Shown here piece after piece: positions 1 through 8,589 of a DNA stretch of 64,000 nucleotides. The notes under the pieces are model-generated. The model searched no databases and had not been told where the DNA came from. It was given only the letters and a program-made list of their open reading frames with translations. Position 1 is the first letter of the stretch. The number at the start of each line of letters is the position of its first letter. The stretch comes from Orbus sasakiae (GTDB lineage Bacteria > Pseudomonadota > Gammaproteobacteria > Enterobacterales > Orbaceae): contig NZ_BAABHY010000001.1 in NCBI RefSeq assembly GCF_039542345.1, positions 1,612,001 to 1,676,000 on the forward strand. The letters are read 5' to 3'. Position numbers and translations under genes: made by a program.

Positions 1-1519
1 GACGCACAACATCAATAATTGAGCCATCTCGATAATGAACAATGCCCACGATCTTGTCGTCAAACGTAATCGGTTTAGGTTCACCCGTTAATGAAATAGC
101 ACGTTCGTATAAAGCTTCAATCGTCATAATGGGTAAATTAGCTGCACGAAGCTTTTCAGCAATATCTGCTCGTGTCGGATTAACGGCAATACCGTGATCA
201 GTCACAATAACATCCACACTTTCCCCTGGGGTTACAACAGTGGTAACCTGTTTTATCACGGTAGGAATTCGACTACGGATCAATGGTGCGACAATGATCG
301 TTAAATTAGCGGCTGCCGCTGTATCACAATGCCCACCTGATGCACCTCGCATTACGCCATCAGAGCCAGTCAATACATTAACATTAAAATTCAAATCAAC
401 TTCTAACGCACTCAATATGACAATGTCTAATTCATCACAACTTGCGCCTTTAGACGCAGGATTAGCATAACCATTCGTTGAAATCTCAATATGATGTTTA
501 TTGCGGCCTAAGGATTGACCGGCTGCACCATCAAAACTTTGTGTATCAAGCAGTGTTTTGATTAAGCCCTTTTCATGTAAATCCACGATGCTAGCCGTAA
601 TACCGCCGAGCGCAAATGATGCCGTAATATTTTTGGACCGCATTTTTGTTTCTAAAAAACGCGTAGCTGCAGTCGACGAAGCACCTGAACCGGTCTGAAT
701 AGAAAAGCCATCTTGAAAATAACCTGAATGTTCAATGACCTCCGCTGCATAGCGGGCAATCATTAGTTCCCTAGGATTATTCGTTATTCTTGCGGCGCCG
801 ACACTAATTTTACTCGGATCACCCACTTCATCGACTTTAACAATATAGTCAACTTGGTCTTGGCGAATACTGGCTGGGCTATTTGGGTATTGCACAATCT
901 CTTCCGTTAATAAAACAACATGATGTGCAAATTGTGCATCAACCATTGCATACCCTAATGAACCACATTGCGATTTTCCTGATACACCATTGGCATTGCC
1001 CAATTCATCAGCGGTCGATACAGCCAAAAAAGCGACATCAATGTTAATTTCACCATTTTGAATCAATTTTACCCGCCCACCATGAGAATGAATATGAACC
1101 GGATTTGCCATGATACCATGCGAAATAGCCTCCGCCAGTTTGCCTCTTAAACCGGATGTATAAATTTGAGTAATTACGCCAGACTCGATGTACTTAATTA
1201 ATTCAGCATTACACCCCAAGAGTGAACTAGAGGCTAACGTCAAATTTTTAAACCCCATTTGGCTAATAACGTCAACGACTTGATTAATCACTTTATCACC
1301 TTCTCGAAAAGCATGGTGAAACGAGATAGTCATACCGTCTTGTAACTGACATTTTTTAATAACTTGTTCAATTGATTGACACAATTTTCTTGAATGTCTA
1401 GCTTCATCATTCATGAGATAAGGCGTCGAAGTATTAGCACCACTAAAAGGCACAATGTGATCAAGTGAAGGATATTGACTCATTAAATCATCTATTTTTT
1501 TATTTATAACCGTTGTCAT
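1..1519 (-). CDS. citF: Citrate lyase alpha subunit (citrate CoA-transferase), 3' end cut by the window edge
   Basis: CitF transfers the acyl-carrier thiol of CitD from acetate to citrate, the first half-reaction of citrate cleavage. I translated the minus strand by hand. The frame is open from 1519 to the left edge (506 codons), and the family is about 510 residues, so only the last few codons are missing. Family stretches are easy to recognise: HHAFREGDKV, TSGLRGKLAE, HSHGGRV, DQVDYIVKVD, GSDGVMRGASGGHCDTA and VTDHGIAVNP. The start at 1519 is preferred over an in-frame ATG at 1528, because AGGA lies 8 nt before 1519 but abuts 1528. It begins 13 bp after the citE stop. Further cit genes, perhaps citX, may lie beyond the left edge. 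Confidence 0.95.
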   Translation of the reverse strand, partial: MTTVINKKIDDLMSQYPSLDHIVPFSGANTSTPYLMNDEARHSRKLCQSIEQVIKKCQLQDGMTISFHHAFREGDKVINQVVDVISQMGFKNLTLASSSLLGCNAELIKYIESGVITQIYTSGLRGKLAEAISHGIMANPVHIHSHGGRVKLIQNGEINIDVAFLAVSTADELGNANGVSGKSQCGSLGYAMVDAQFAHHVVLLTEEIVQYPNSPASIRQDQVDYIVKVDEVGDPSKISVGAARITNNPRELMIARYAAEVIEHSGYFQDGFSIQTGSGASSTAATRFLETKMRSKNITASFALGGITASIVDLHEKGLIKTLLDTQSFDGAAGQSLGRNKHHIEISTNGYANPASKGASCDELDIVILSALEVDLNFNVNVLTGSDGVMRGASGGHCDTAAAANLTIIVAPLIRSRIPTVIKQVTTVVTPGESVDVIVTDHGIAVNPTRADIAEKLRAANLPIMTIEALYERAISLTGEPKPITFDDKIVGIVHYRDGSIIDVVR

Positions 1520-1532
1520 CTTAGTCATCCTA

Positions 1533-2420
1533 TTAAATTTCTCGACGAATACCAGAATATTTAGCCAGCTCAATTGTTGTCACTGCTCGTGCAATAATCG
1601 GTGCATCAATCATTTTGCCATTTAACGAAATGACACCTAAACCAGCCTGTTCACCTTCTTCTGCTGCTTCAACGACTTTTTTAGCATATTCAAATTCAGC
1701 TAACGTTGGTGCATAAGCATTATGCAGTAATTCAATTTGTCTCGGATTGATTAATGATTTTCCATTAAAACCAAGTTTTTTGGCCAAATTCACTTCTTTT
1801 AAAAATCCTTCATCATCGTTAACATTTGCGTACACCACATCAAACGCATCAATTTTAGCAACGCGCGCTGCATGTAATACTGCACAACGTGCGTAAAATA
1901 GCTCCGTGCCATCACCCCGTTCCGTTTGCATATCAACTAAATAATCAAAAGCAGCTAATGCAATTCCGATTAAACGAGGTGAAGATTGTGCAATTGCAAC
2001 GGCATTGACAACACCTAATGCCGATTCGACTGCAGCCATCAATTTAGTACTGCCAACTTCACGCCCACAGGATTTTTCGATACGCGTGACCTCATCTTCT
2101 AATTGATGAATATCATGAGCACAGTTAGTCATGGGTAAACGCACTACATCAACACCTGCACGGACCACGGCTTCAAGATCGTGTAAACCAAACGGTGTAG
2201 TTAGCGCATTGATTCTTACAACAGTTTCAATACCACTTTCTCGATAAATCGGCAGTTGTAACGCCTGCGCAACTAATAATCTGGCAGAGTCTTTCTCTTT
2301 AATGGATACGGCATCTTCCAAATCAAACATAATTGAATCTGGCTTATAGACAAATGAGGTTGATAACATGGCAGCATTTGCCCCAGGTAGGAATAACATA
2401 CTTCGACGGATTCTTTTCAT
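1533..2420 (-). CDS. citE: Citrate lyase beta subunit (citryl-CoA/citryl-ACP lyase)
   Basis: CitE cleaves citryl-ACP into acetyl-ACP and oxaloacetate, using a HpcH/HpaI-type TIM barrel that needs Mg2+. The 295-residue product starts MKRIRRSMLFLPGANAAML and has the family features DSIMFDLEDAV (metal-binding Glu/Asp region), VVRINALTTPFG and the C-terminal GFNGKSLINPRQIE. A longer frame extends upstream to 2498. The start at 2420 fits the family N-terminus and overlaps the citD stop as ATGA, the usual arrangement for translationally coupled lyase subunits. Third lyase-structural gene from the operon's distal end, directly followed by citF. Confidence 0.95.
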   Translation of the reverse strand: MKRIRRSMLFLPGANAAMLSTSFVYKPDSIMFDLEDAVSIKEKDSARLLVAQALQLPIYRESGIETVVRINALTTPFGLHDLEAVVRAGVDVVRLPMTNCAHDIHQLEDEVTRIEKSCGREVGSTKLMAAVESALGVVNAVAIAQSSPRLIGIALAAFDYLVDMQTERGDGTELFYARCAVLHAARVAKIDAFDVVYANVNDDEGFLKEVNLAKKLGFNGKSLINPRQIELLHNAYAPTLAEFEYAKKVVEAAEEGEQAGLGVISLNGKMIDAPIIARAVTTIELAKYSGIRREI

Positions 2421-2707
2421 AGCAATTGACTCCAATCTGAATGCTGTTCCACAGCTCCACGTAATACTGCACATTGAACTCTTGCTTTGATCGCACAATC
2501 GAGTGCGCCCTTATCATCAATGATGATCAATCCATCCGTTAAATTGAGCGTCTGTAATGTGTTACGGACAACGGTAAAGATTTGTTCCCCAAACTGCTTA
2601 TTAACATCACTATTAATAATAATTTCAATACCTTGATTTGGCATAACCTTAACCAACAAATCACTTGATTCGAGCGTTCCTGCCATTGCCTCTTGCTGTA
2701 TTTTCAT
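2417..2707 (-). CDS. citD: Citrate lyase acyl carrier protein (gamma subunit)
   Basis: CitD carries the 2'-(5''-phosphoribosyl)-3'-dephospho-CoA prosthetic group on which the acetyl/citryl exchange takes place. The product is 96 residues from MKIQQEAMAGTLESSDLLV, close to the usual 98. The SLESSD-like motif around residues 10-15 contains the serine normally modified with the prosthetic group (Ser at 12 or 13 here). A second ATG lies 7 codons upstream at 2728, but the 2707 start matches the family. It sits 4 bp after the citC stop and overlaps citE by 4 bp. CitG for prosthetic-group synthesis is encoded at 8590-9480; CitX, which attaches it, is not seen in the window. Confidence 0.94.
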   Translation of the reverse strand: MKIQQEAMAGTLESSDLLVKVMPNQGIEIIINSDVNKQFGEQIFTVVRNTLQTLNLTDGLIIIDDKGALDCAIKARVQCAVLRGAVEQHSDWSQLL

Positions 2708-2711
2708 ATAT

Positions 2712-3758
2712 TTACCTTTTAAACTCATCTGAGAGAGTATTTAAATTTGATTTGAGATAGTCCCAAGTCGATGGGGGAACTAACTCTTCGAGTTGCTGAT
2801 ACTGTTTTTGTGCCAGTTGCCGCCGGACTAATGATGCTGAAATAACTTGATCACCCACTGTGATACGTTCAATTTCAATTTGCTTAATAACAGGATAAGC
2901 ACTCACATGAGTATCTTCTAGCCAATGTAACATTGCGTTGTTGTAAGCCTCCGTAACTGGGCTATGTGGCTCACTCCCAACAAATCGATGTGTGATATTC
3001 AATGCAGGCGCAATGTAATTACGGAAAATCAGCAGATCAATCCCCATATAGGCATAATCAACTTTGATGTTATCTTTCAAAAAATAAGTCGGAAATGTTG
3101 CTTTTGATATAATGTAAGATGAGCTAGGAAAAACAGAGATATTGTTAATCGATGCTGTCCCTGCTTTCACTAATTGTAAACGCGTGGTAAACGGAAACAA
3201 GGATGCGTTTTCATTAACCACAAAAACATGTAACCAATCACACTGACTTGCTGCACATTCTATTAAGTACTGATGACCTTTAGTAAATGGATTTGCATTC
3301 ATGACAATACTACCAATTTTAGTGCCATCTCGACGTTGTAATGCTAAATGTTTACAGTATTGTTTAATGCCAATCGGCGTATTTTCCATGAGAACAACTA
3401 AATCTTTAATCTCGATTATCGGATAAAAACCACATCCACTAAAAAAAGGTTGATTGTCAGGCTTAGTGTATAAAAAAAGGTGAAAATGACCCTTTTCATT
3501 AGCATATTTAATCGTTTTATCCATTAAAGCGAGATTCAATTGGTAACCTCGATAATCAGGATGAATTGCCACACATTTAATAATGTTGTGTTCGATTCCA
3601 GCACAAGCAATGATGCGAGAATCGAGTTTAGCTACAATAAAGAGTATCACATTTGGATCTAAATCAAGTGCTGATAATTGTAATAGCTGTTTTATCTGCA
3701 CCTTATCAAGCGGACATTGAGTAATATTAATCACGGTATAATCAATTAGGCTATACAT
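2712..3758 (-). CDS. citC: [Citrate (pro-3S)-lyase] ligase
   Basis: CitC acetylates the thiol of the CitD prosthetic group with acetate and ATP, converting inactive HS-lyase to active acetyl-lyase. The 348-residue product has an N-terminal GNAT-like domain (about residues 1-130, with the GYQLNLALMDKT region) and a C-terminal nucleotidylyltransferase domain beginning at MNANPFTKGHQYLIE, whose NPFTKGH motif is the nucleotide-binding signature. Length agrees with the family (about 350). It lies 5 bp downstream of the FAH-family gene and 4 bp upstream of citD, so the FAH gene is inside the lyase operon rather than beside it. Confidence 0.94.
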   Translation of the reverse strand: MYSLIDYTVINITQCPLDKVQIKQLLQLSALDLDPNVILFIVAKLDSRIIACAGIEHNIIKCVAIHPDYRGYQLNLALMDKTIKYANEKGHFHLFLYTKPDNQPFFSGCGFYPIIEIKDLVVLMENTPIGIKQYCKHLALQRRDGTKIGSIVMNANPFTKGHQYLIECAASQCDWLHVFVVNENASLFPFTTRLQLVKAGTASINNISVFPSSSYIISKATFPTYFLKDNIKVDYAYMGIDLLIFRNYIAPALNITHRFVGSEPHSPVTEAYNNAMLHWLEDTHVSAYPVIKQIEIERITVGDQVISASLVRRQLAQKQYQQLEELVPPSTWDYLKSNLNTLSDEFKR

Positions 3759-3763
3759 AAAGC

Positions 3764-4609
3764 TTACCTTTTTTCTGAGACAACCGTATTTGTGAGTCGT
3801 CCAATTTGCGTGATATCCACTTCAATCTTATCGCCCTCTTGCATAAATAAAGGCGGATTGCGTTTTTTACCTACGCCACCAGGTGAGCCCGTAATAATGA
3901 CATCCCCAGCTGATAAGTGTGTAAAAGAACTAATATAAGCAATTAATTCGGGAATCGTATGAACCAAATTCCGAACTGTATCATGTTGAACTTGCTGACC
4001 ATTTAAGTAAGTCGTAATAAACAGTGTTTGAGGATCAGGAATTTCGTCTGCCGTCGTTAAACAAGGTCCAAAAGCCCCCGTATTTGGCCAATTTTTACCG
4101 GCAGTAAACCATGAGTATTGCCAATCACGAATCGAACCATCCATATAGCAACTGTAACCAGCAACGTGTGTTAATGCCTCCTCTTTTAGAATATGCGATC
4201 CGGCTTTACCAATAATCACCGCAAGCTCCCCCTCATAGTCAAGCTCATTAGAGACTGTCGGTTTGATAATATTGGTTTTATGACCGGTTTGAGAATCAGG
4301 AAAACGCACAAAAATAGTGGGAGCAGAACAGGTTTCATTAAACTCAACGCGTTTTTCAGCATAATTCATGCCCACACATAAAATTTTATTGGGATTAGGA
4401 ATGGTCGGTAGATACACAATATGTTGTTCATCAATATCACAAGGTGAATGAACAAAAGTTTGAGCAATCGCTAATCCATCTTGATCCGTAATCAATGATT
4501 TTAAATCTGAAAATTGCTGTCCCAATTTTTGGCCTAAATCAATAATGCCATATTGAGTTAAAATACCAAAACTTGCTCTTCCTGATACGAGATAACTTAC
4601 CAGCTTCAT
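3764..4609 (-). CDS. Fumarylacetoacetate hydrolase (FAH) family protein in the citrate lyase operon; candidate oxaloacetate decarboxylase
   Basis: The 281-residue protein has an N-terminal cap of about 70 residues and a C-terminal FAH fold from about 72. Metal ligands are visible: the E-x-E in LDYEGELAV and the Asp in CYMDGSIRDWQ. ITGSPGGVG is the conserved loop near the end. FAH-fold enzymes cleave C-C bonds of acylpyruvates, and some (FAHD1-like) decarboxylate oxaloacetate. The product of citrate lyase is oxaloacetate and no oadGAB genes are visible, so a soluble decarboxylase role is plausible but inferred. One oddity: in the NYADHVRE-like lid motif the position usually held by the catalytic His is Lys (NYAEKRVE), while the Glu three residues on is kept. 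It is 5 bp from citC, so cotranscription is near certain. Confidence 0.8.
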   Translation of the reverse strand: MKLVSYLVSGRASFGILTQYGIIDLGQKLGQQFSDLKSLITDQDGLAIAQTFVHSPCDIDEQHIVYLPTIPNPNKILCVGMNYAEKRVEFNETCSAPTIFVRFPDSQTGHKTNIIKPTVSNELDYEGELAVIIGKAGSHILKEEALTHVAGYSCYMDGSIRDWQYSWFTAGKNWPNTGAFGPCLTTADEIPDPQTLFITTYLNGQQVQHDTVRNLVHTIPELIAYISSFTHLSAGDVIITGSPGGVGKKRNPPLFMQEGDKIEVDITQIGRLTNTVVSEKR

Positions 4610-4660
4610 AAATACTCCTTAATAAAGCTATTTGTACTAATAATGTTAAACAGATAAGAC

Positions 4661-4690
4661 GAACAACTTTAGTGAAAACTAAAGTTGTTC
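4661..4690. repeat. Perfect 13-bp inverted repeat with 4-nt loop between the transporter and FAH genes
   Basis: GAACAACTTTAGT at 4661-4673 and its exact complement at 4678-4690 are separated by GAAA on the + strand (TTTC in the transcript). The hairpin lies 8 bp after the transporter stop and upstream of the FAH gene in the direction of transcription. No U-tract follows, so it is more likely an mRNA processing or stabilising hairpin, or an attenuator, than a simple terminator. Confidence 0.7.
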
Positions 4691-4698
4691 TTAGAACA

Positions 4699-6087
4699 TT
4701 AGACTAAAAAATTTCCAAGAATCAGTAATGAAACGGAGACATTAATCGCACCACCAATTCGCGTTGCAATTTGAGCAAATGGCATCAGTTCCATACGTTC
4801 TGCCGCCGTCAAGATGGCAACATCACCCGTTCCCCCTTGACCACTTTGACAACATGAAATAACCGCCGCATCAATTGGATACATGCCTAATTTTTTAGAG
4901 ACAAAAAATCCCGTTGTGACAAGACTGACAACGGTGCAAACAATCACAATTAAATTCGTAATGGTAAATGCCTCAACAATTTTTTCCCATGGTGTAATCG
5001 CTACCCCAACAGCAAAAAGAATGGGATAAGTTACTGAAGTTTGGAAAAATTTATAGACCACTTGTGAACCGCTTAAGACTTTTGGTGATACACCGCTCAC
5101 TAATTTGACAAACACTGCAGCGAACAACATCCCGACTGGTGCGGGTATGCCGGTAACTTTATGACCAATCATTCCGACCATATAAAGCATTGCAGCCAAT
5201 AGGACTCCTGATGCAAACGTTGTTACATCCATTGCTGATTCTGTTTTTGTGATTTTATGTGCAAGTAAGTCATCTTTTTCTGAAGGTGGTAATAGTTTTC
5301 CATTACCCGTTAAATGCGGATACATTTTTCCTAGACGATTTAAAATACCACCACAAATAATGCCCGTTAATCCCCCTAACATCACAATAGGTAAAACTCG
5401 ACCTAGCGCATCTCCTTGTTCCATACCTAATATCGCTGCATAACCAATCGAAAGCGGGATAGCCCCTTCACCAACCCCACCAGCCATAATAGGCAACACC
5501 AAAAAGAAGAACGTCTCAAATGGCGATAATCCCAATAAAAAGCCTACACCAACCCCCACTAACATACCAACAATTTCACCACACACCATTGGTACAAATA
5601 TTCTTAAAAATCCTTGAATTAAGGTACGTCTATCCATATTCATAATACTGCCAACAATGATGCAACAGATGTATAAATAAAGAATGTGGGTATCTTTATA
5701 AAACTTTGTGGTTGCTTCAACTATCGGCGTAGGCAAAATACCGTAATAGACTAAAGCGGAAGGAATAAAAGTGGCACAAATGGCTGCGGCTCCCATTTTT
5801 CCAACGATTGGTAATCGTTTACCAATTTCGCCACATAAAAAACCAAAAAAGCCACATGTTACAACCATTACTACAATTTCACTCGGTAATTTCCCTGTGA
5901 CAAAGACTTCGGTCAAAATGAGTATGCCGGCAATGATAAAAAACGGTAACGGGATCACCCCCACTTTGTAATCATCCATCAGTTTCCACCACCCATAAGG
6001 CCAAAACTTGGGTTTTGAATCTAAATTAACTGTGTTACCTGGCTGACTTTCAGGCTGCAGTTTTTTTGCTGAACTTAAGTCTGTCAT
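4699..6087 (-). CDS. 2-hydroxycarboxylate transporter (CitS/CitW/MaeN family), probable citrate carrier
   Basis: This 462-residue inner-membrane protein belongs to the 2HCT family, which includes Na+/citrate symporter CitS, citrate/acetate exchanger CitW and malate carrier MaeN. The two family re-entrant loops are visible: GGVGEGAIPLS around residue 200 and SCCQSGQGGTGDVAIL near 410. The latter is followed by FAQIATRIGGA, whose Arg corresponds to the substrate-binding arginine. About 11 hydrophobic segments are readable after a charged N-terminus of about 30 residues. It is the first gene of the citrate lyase operon, with GGAGAG upstream of its start. Context argues for citrate; whether it is a Na+ symporter or an exchanger with acetate cannot be read. 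Confidence 0.9.
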   Translation of the reverse strand: MTDLSSAKKLQPESQPGNTVNLDSKPKFWPYGWWKLMDDYKVGVIPLPFFIIAGILILTEVFVTGKLPSEIVVMVVTCGFFGFLCGEIGKRLPIVGKMGAAAICATFIPSALVYYGILPTPIVEATTKFYKDTHILYLYICCIIVGSIMNMDRRTLIQGFLRIFVPMVCGEIVGMLVGVGVGFLLGLSPFETFFFLVLPIMAGGVGEGAIPLSIGYAAILGMEQGDALGRVLPIVMLGGLTGIICGGILNRLGKMYPHLTGNGKLLPPSEKDDLLAHKITKTESAMDVTTFASGVLLAAMLYMVGMIGHKVTGIPAPVGMLFAAVFVKLVSGVSPKVLSGSQVVYKFFQTSVTYPILFAVGVAITPWEKIVEAFTITNLIVIVCTVVSLVTTGFFVSKKLGMYPIDAAVISCCQSGQGGTGDVAILTAAERMELMPFAQIATRIGGAINVSVSLLILGNFLV

Positions 6088-6152
6088 ACAATGCGTCTCT
6101 CCAAAATTATTTATAATCGGAGCTCATGATGACAAAATATTAATATTAATTT

Positions 6153-6168
6153 TGTGATATAAATCATA
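6153..6168. promoter_or_regulatory. CRP-like or FNR-like site in the divergent cit promoter region
   Basis: TGTGA at 6153-6157 and TCATA at 6164-6168 are separated by 6 bp, one mismatch from the CRP core TGTGA-N6-TCACA. The same bases also give TGAT-N4-ATCA (6155-6166), the core of an FNR box. The site lies in the 175-bp gap between the transporter and the sensor kinase, next to an ATTAATATTAAT-type AT palindrome. Either regulator would suit anaerobic citrate fermentation. Confidence 0.4.
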
Positions 6169-6262
6169 AATTAACCGTGGTTTTTATGGTGTTAAAGGCT
6201 CTATATTTTTTAATGCTGTGCTACACTTTTCTGCATATTTAATAATAAAAAATGAAGATAAA

Positions 6263-7855
6263 ATGTTCACAAAAAGACCCCTATCTTTTACCCATAAACT
6301 ATTTGTATCTTTATTACTCTTTTCCTTAATTTGTCTTGCCCTTTTACAAAGCTATATTTGGAATGTGACCGAGACAGCGCTATATCGCAGTTTAGGTGAA
6401 AAAGCCCAAATTCAAGCCAAAGAATTGTCAGTAATTCCTAATTTAATTAAGTATGTTGAAGATAAAAACACGCAAAAAATTGCCGAACTTGTTACCTTTA
6501 TTTTTGAACAAAGTGATGCTAGTTATATTGTTATCGGTGATAACCATGCTTACCGGCTATTTCACACTGCCAATAGCCCTTTATATGCACCAATGGTAGG
6601 AGGAGATAATATTGAAGTATTAAATGGCAATAGCATTATTACTATTCGCGAAGGATCTTTAGGATCATCTCTGCGTGGTAAAGCCCCGATTATAAATATC
6701 AATAAGGAGGTGATTGGAATTGTTTCTGTGGGATACATGATTGATGATATTTATGAACTGCATAAAAAACAGTTCATTCCATTTATCTTATTTTGTTCAA
6801 TGCTATTTTTTGCATTATTTATGTTTTCATTACTGTTTGCTAAAGCAATAAAAAAACAAATGTTCAACTTAGAGCCGAAAGAAATTGCATTATTAGTTAA
6901 GAGCCAGAAATCGATTATGGAGTCCATTTTTGAAGGAATTATTGCGATTGATCTGAATTATAAAATTATGAATATTAACCAATCTGCGCGTAACATGTTA
7001 AATATTAAAATCACAGATAATCAATTAATTAATCAAAACTTATCGACCTTAATTAAATCAACTGATTTTATTTATGGCCAAGCTAATCAAATTGAAGACG
7101 TGCATGATCACATCTGCTACTTTAACGATATTATTGTGATTGCGAGTCGAATACGTGTCATCATTGATAACCAGATCCAAGGGTGGGTGATTACCTTTCG
7201 TAATTTTAATGATATCAATTTATTAAGCATGCAATTAACACAAATTACACAGTACGTTGATAACCTGCGAACCTTGCGGCACGAGCATTTAAACTGGATG
7301 GCAACGTTATCCGGTCTTATTTACATGAAACGGTATGATGAAGCCCAAGCATTTATCACATTACATTCAAGCGATAATCAGAAAAGTTTAGATTTCATTA
7401 CCCAACATTTTAAAGTACCCGCAATTTGCGGACTACTGATTGGAAAATACTCAAAATCACACGAAATCGGTCTAAAACTGATCTTTGATCCTGCTTGCCA
7501 ACTAAAGGCACTCCCTCCAACAATCACTGAGACAGAGTTTATGTCAATTGTCGGTAATTTACTCGACAATGCATTTAATGCCTGCCTTAATAATCCACAA
7601 GGAACAAAAACAATTCAATTATATTTAAGTGATGCAACTGATGAAATTGTATTGGAAGTCAGTGATCAAGGTTCAGGGATTGATGACGCAATACGAGATT
7701 CAATTTTTGAGCCAGGAGTCACCTCACAAAATCCCAAAGAACATGGCATTGGTCTACATCTAGTATCAACTTATACAAAGAAAGCAAAGGGTTACATTAT
7801 GTTTGACGATAATCAACCACATGGTGCAATCTTTTCTGTTTTTATACCAAAATAA
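6263..7855 (+). CDS. citA: CitA/DpiB-type citrate sensor histidine kinase
   Basis: Membrane histidine kinase of the CitA/DcuS family that senses extracytoplasmic citrate or a related C4/C6 acid. In the 530-residue product a first membrane helix (about 12-32) is followed by a periplasmic sensor domain, a second helix at about 170-193, a cytoplasmic PAS domain from about 205, and the kinase core. The phosphoacceptor region is LRTLRHEHLN with His340, followed by N-box NLLDNAFNAC, DQGSGI and GIGLHLV. A GTG at 6218 would add 15 residues; the ATG at 6263 is preferred because it puts a short basic stretch before the first helix and has GAAG upstream. It is divergent from the citrate operon and 17 bp from its response regulator. 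Confidence 0.92.
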   Translation: MFTKRPLSFTHKLFVSLLLFSLICLALLQSYIWNVTETALYRSLGEKAQIQAKELSVIPNLIKYVEDKNTQKIAELVTFIFEQSDASYIVIGDNHAYRLFHTANSPLYAPMVGGDNIEVLNGNSIITIREGSLGSSLRGKAPIININKEVIGIVSVGYMIDDIYELHKKQFIPFILFCSMLFFALFMFSLLFAKAIKKQMFNLEPKEIALLVKSQKSIMESIFEGIIAIDLNYKIMNINQSARNMLNIKITDNQLINQNLSTLIKSTDFIYGQANQIEDVHDHICYFNDIIVIASRIRVIIDNQIQGWVITFRNFNDINLLSMQLTQITQYVDNLRTLRHEHLNWMATLSGLIYMKRYDEAQAFITLHSSDNQKSLDFITQHFKVPAICGLLIGKYSKSHEIGLKLIFDPACQLKALPPTITETEFMSIVGNLLDNAFNACLNNPQGTKTIQLYLSDATDEIVLEVSDQGSGIDDAIRDSIFEPGVTSQNPKEHGIGLHLVSTYTKKAKGYIMFDDNQPHGAIFSVFIPK

Positions 7856-7872
7856 TAAAAAGAGATAATCCT

Positions 7873-8574
7873 ATGAATAAAACAAAAGAAAATATCATTG
7901 AGGCGCTTATTGTAGAGGATGAGCCAATTCTGGCTGAATTAAATGCGGATTTTATTCAACGTGATACGAATGTTAAAGTATTAGGTATCGCGTCAAATTT
8001 AGCCGAGGCCAAAGTCATGGTGGATAAACTAAAACCAACCTTGATTCTGCTCGATAACTATTTACCTGATGGTAAAGGAATTGAATTATTTGAACATATT
8101 ATTAATCATCACTTGTCATGCTATGTGATTTTTATTACTGCAGCGAGTGATATTGATACGTGTAGTAAAGCCATTCGTTACGGTGCTTTTGATTATTTGA
8201 TTAAACCGGTTTCTTATCAGCGGTTAAAACACTCACTTGAACGGTTTGAACTTTTTTTATATCGACAAAGTATCCAGCAGCACCTTAATCAACGTCGTAT
8301 CGATGAATTGTTTAATTTACAAACCAAAGATTTTGTTGATATTAATCGTCATTCCAAAGGAATTGAAGAGATCACCTTACAAAAAGTCAAAGATCTCTTT
8401 ATGCAAACAAATACAGCACAAACAGTTGAAAATGTCGTGGAAAAAACACAAATTAGTAAAACTACCGCTAGACGGTATTTGGAGTATTGTGTACAAATCA
8501 AATTATTAACGATAGAAATTAACCATGGAAAAATTGGTCGTCCAGAAAGATTATATCGACGTTTAGGTAAATAA
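7873..8574 (+). CDS. citB: CitB/DpiA-type response regulator
   Basis: DNA-binding partner of the adjacent sensor, expected to activate the divergent citrate operon. Of 233 residues, the first 130 form a receiver domain with acidic pair VEDEP near the N-terminus, phosphoacceptor Asp61 in LILLDNYLPDGKG, Thr in FITAAS and Lys in YLIKPVSYQ. The C-terminal part carries the CitB-class helix-turn-helix (ENVVEKTQISKTTARRYLEY) and ends in the family pattern GRPERLYR. It is convergent with citG: only 15 bp separate the stop codons. Confidence 0.92.
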   Translation: MNKTKENIIEALIVEDEPILAELNADFIQRDTNVKVLGIASNLAEAKVMVDKLKPTLILLDNYLPDGKGIELFEHIINHHLSCYVIFITAASDIDTCSKAIRYGAFDYLIKPVSYQRLKHSLERFELFLYRQSIQQHLNQRRIDELFNLQTKDFVDINRHSKGIEEITLQKVKDLFMQTNTAQTVENVVEKTQISKTTARRYLEYCVQIKLLTIEINHGKIGRPERLYRRLGK

Positions 8575-8589
8575 TCACACACAGTTAAG

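Noticed and set aside
2421..2498. N-terminal extension of citE to an ATG at 2498
   Set aside because: It would overlap most of the citD 3' end and adds residues not found in CitE; the ATGA overlap start at 2420 fits the family.
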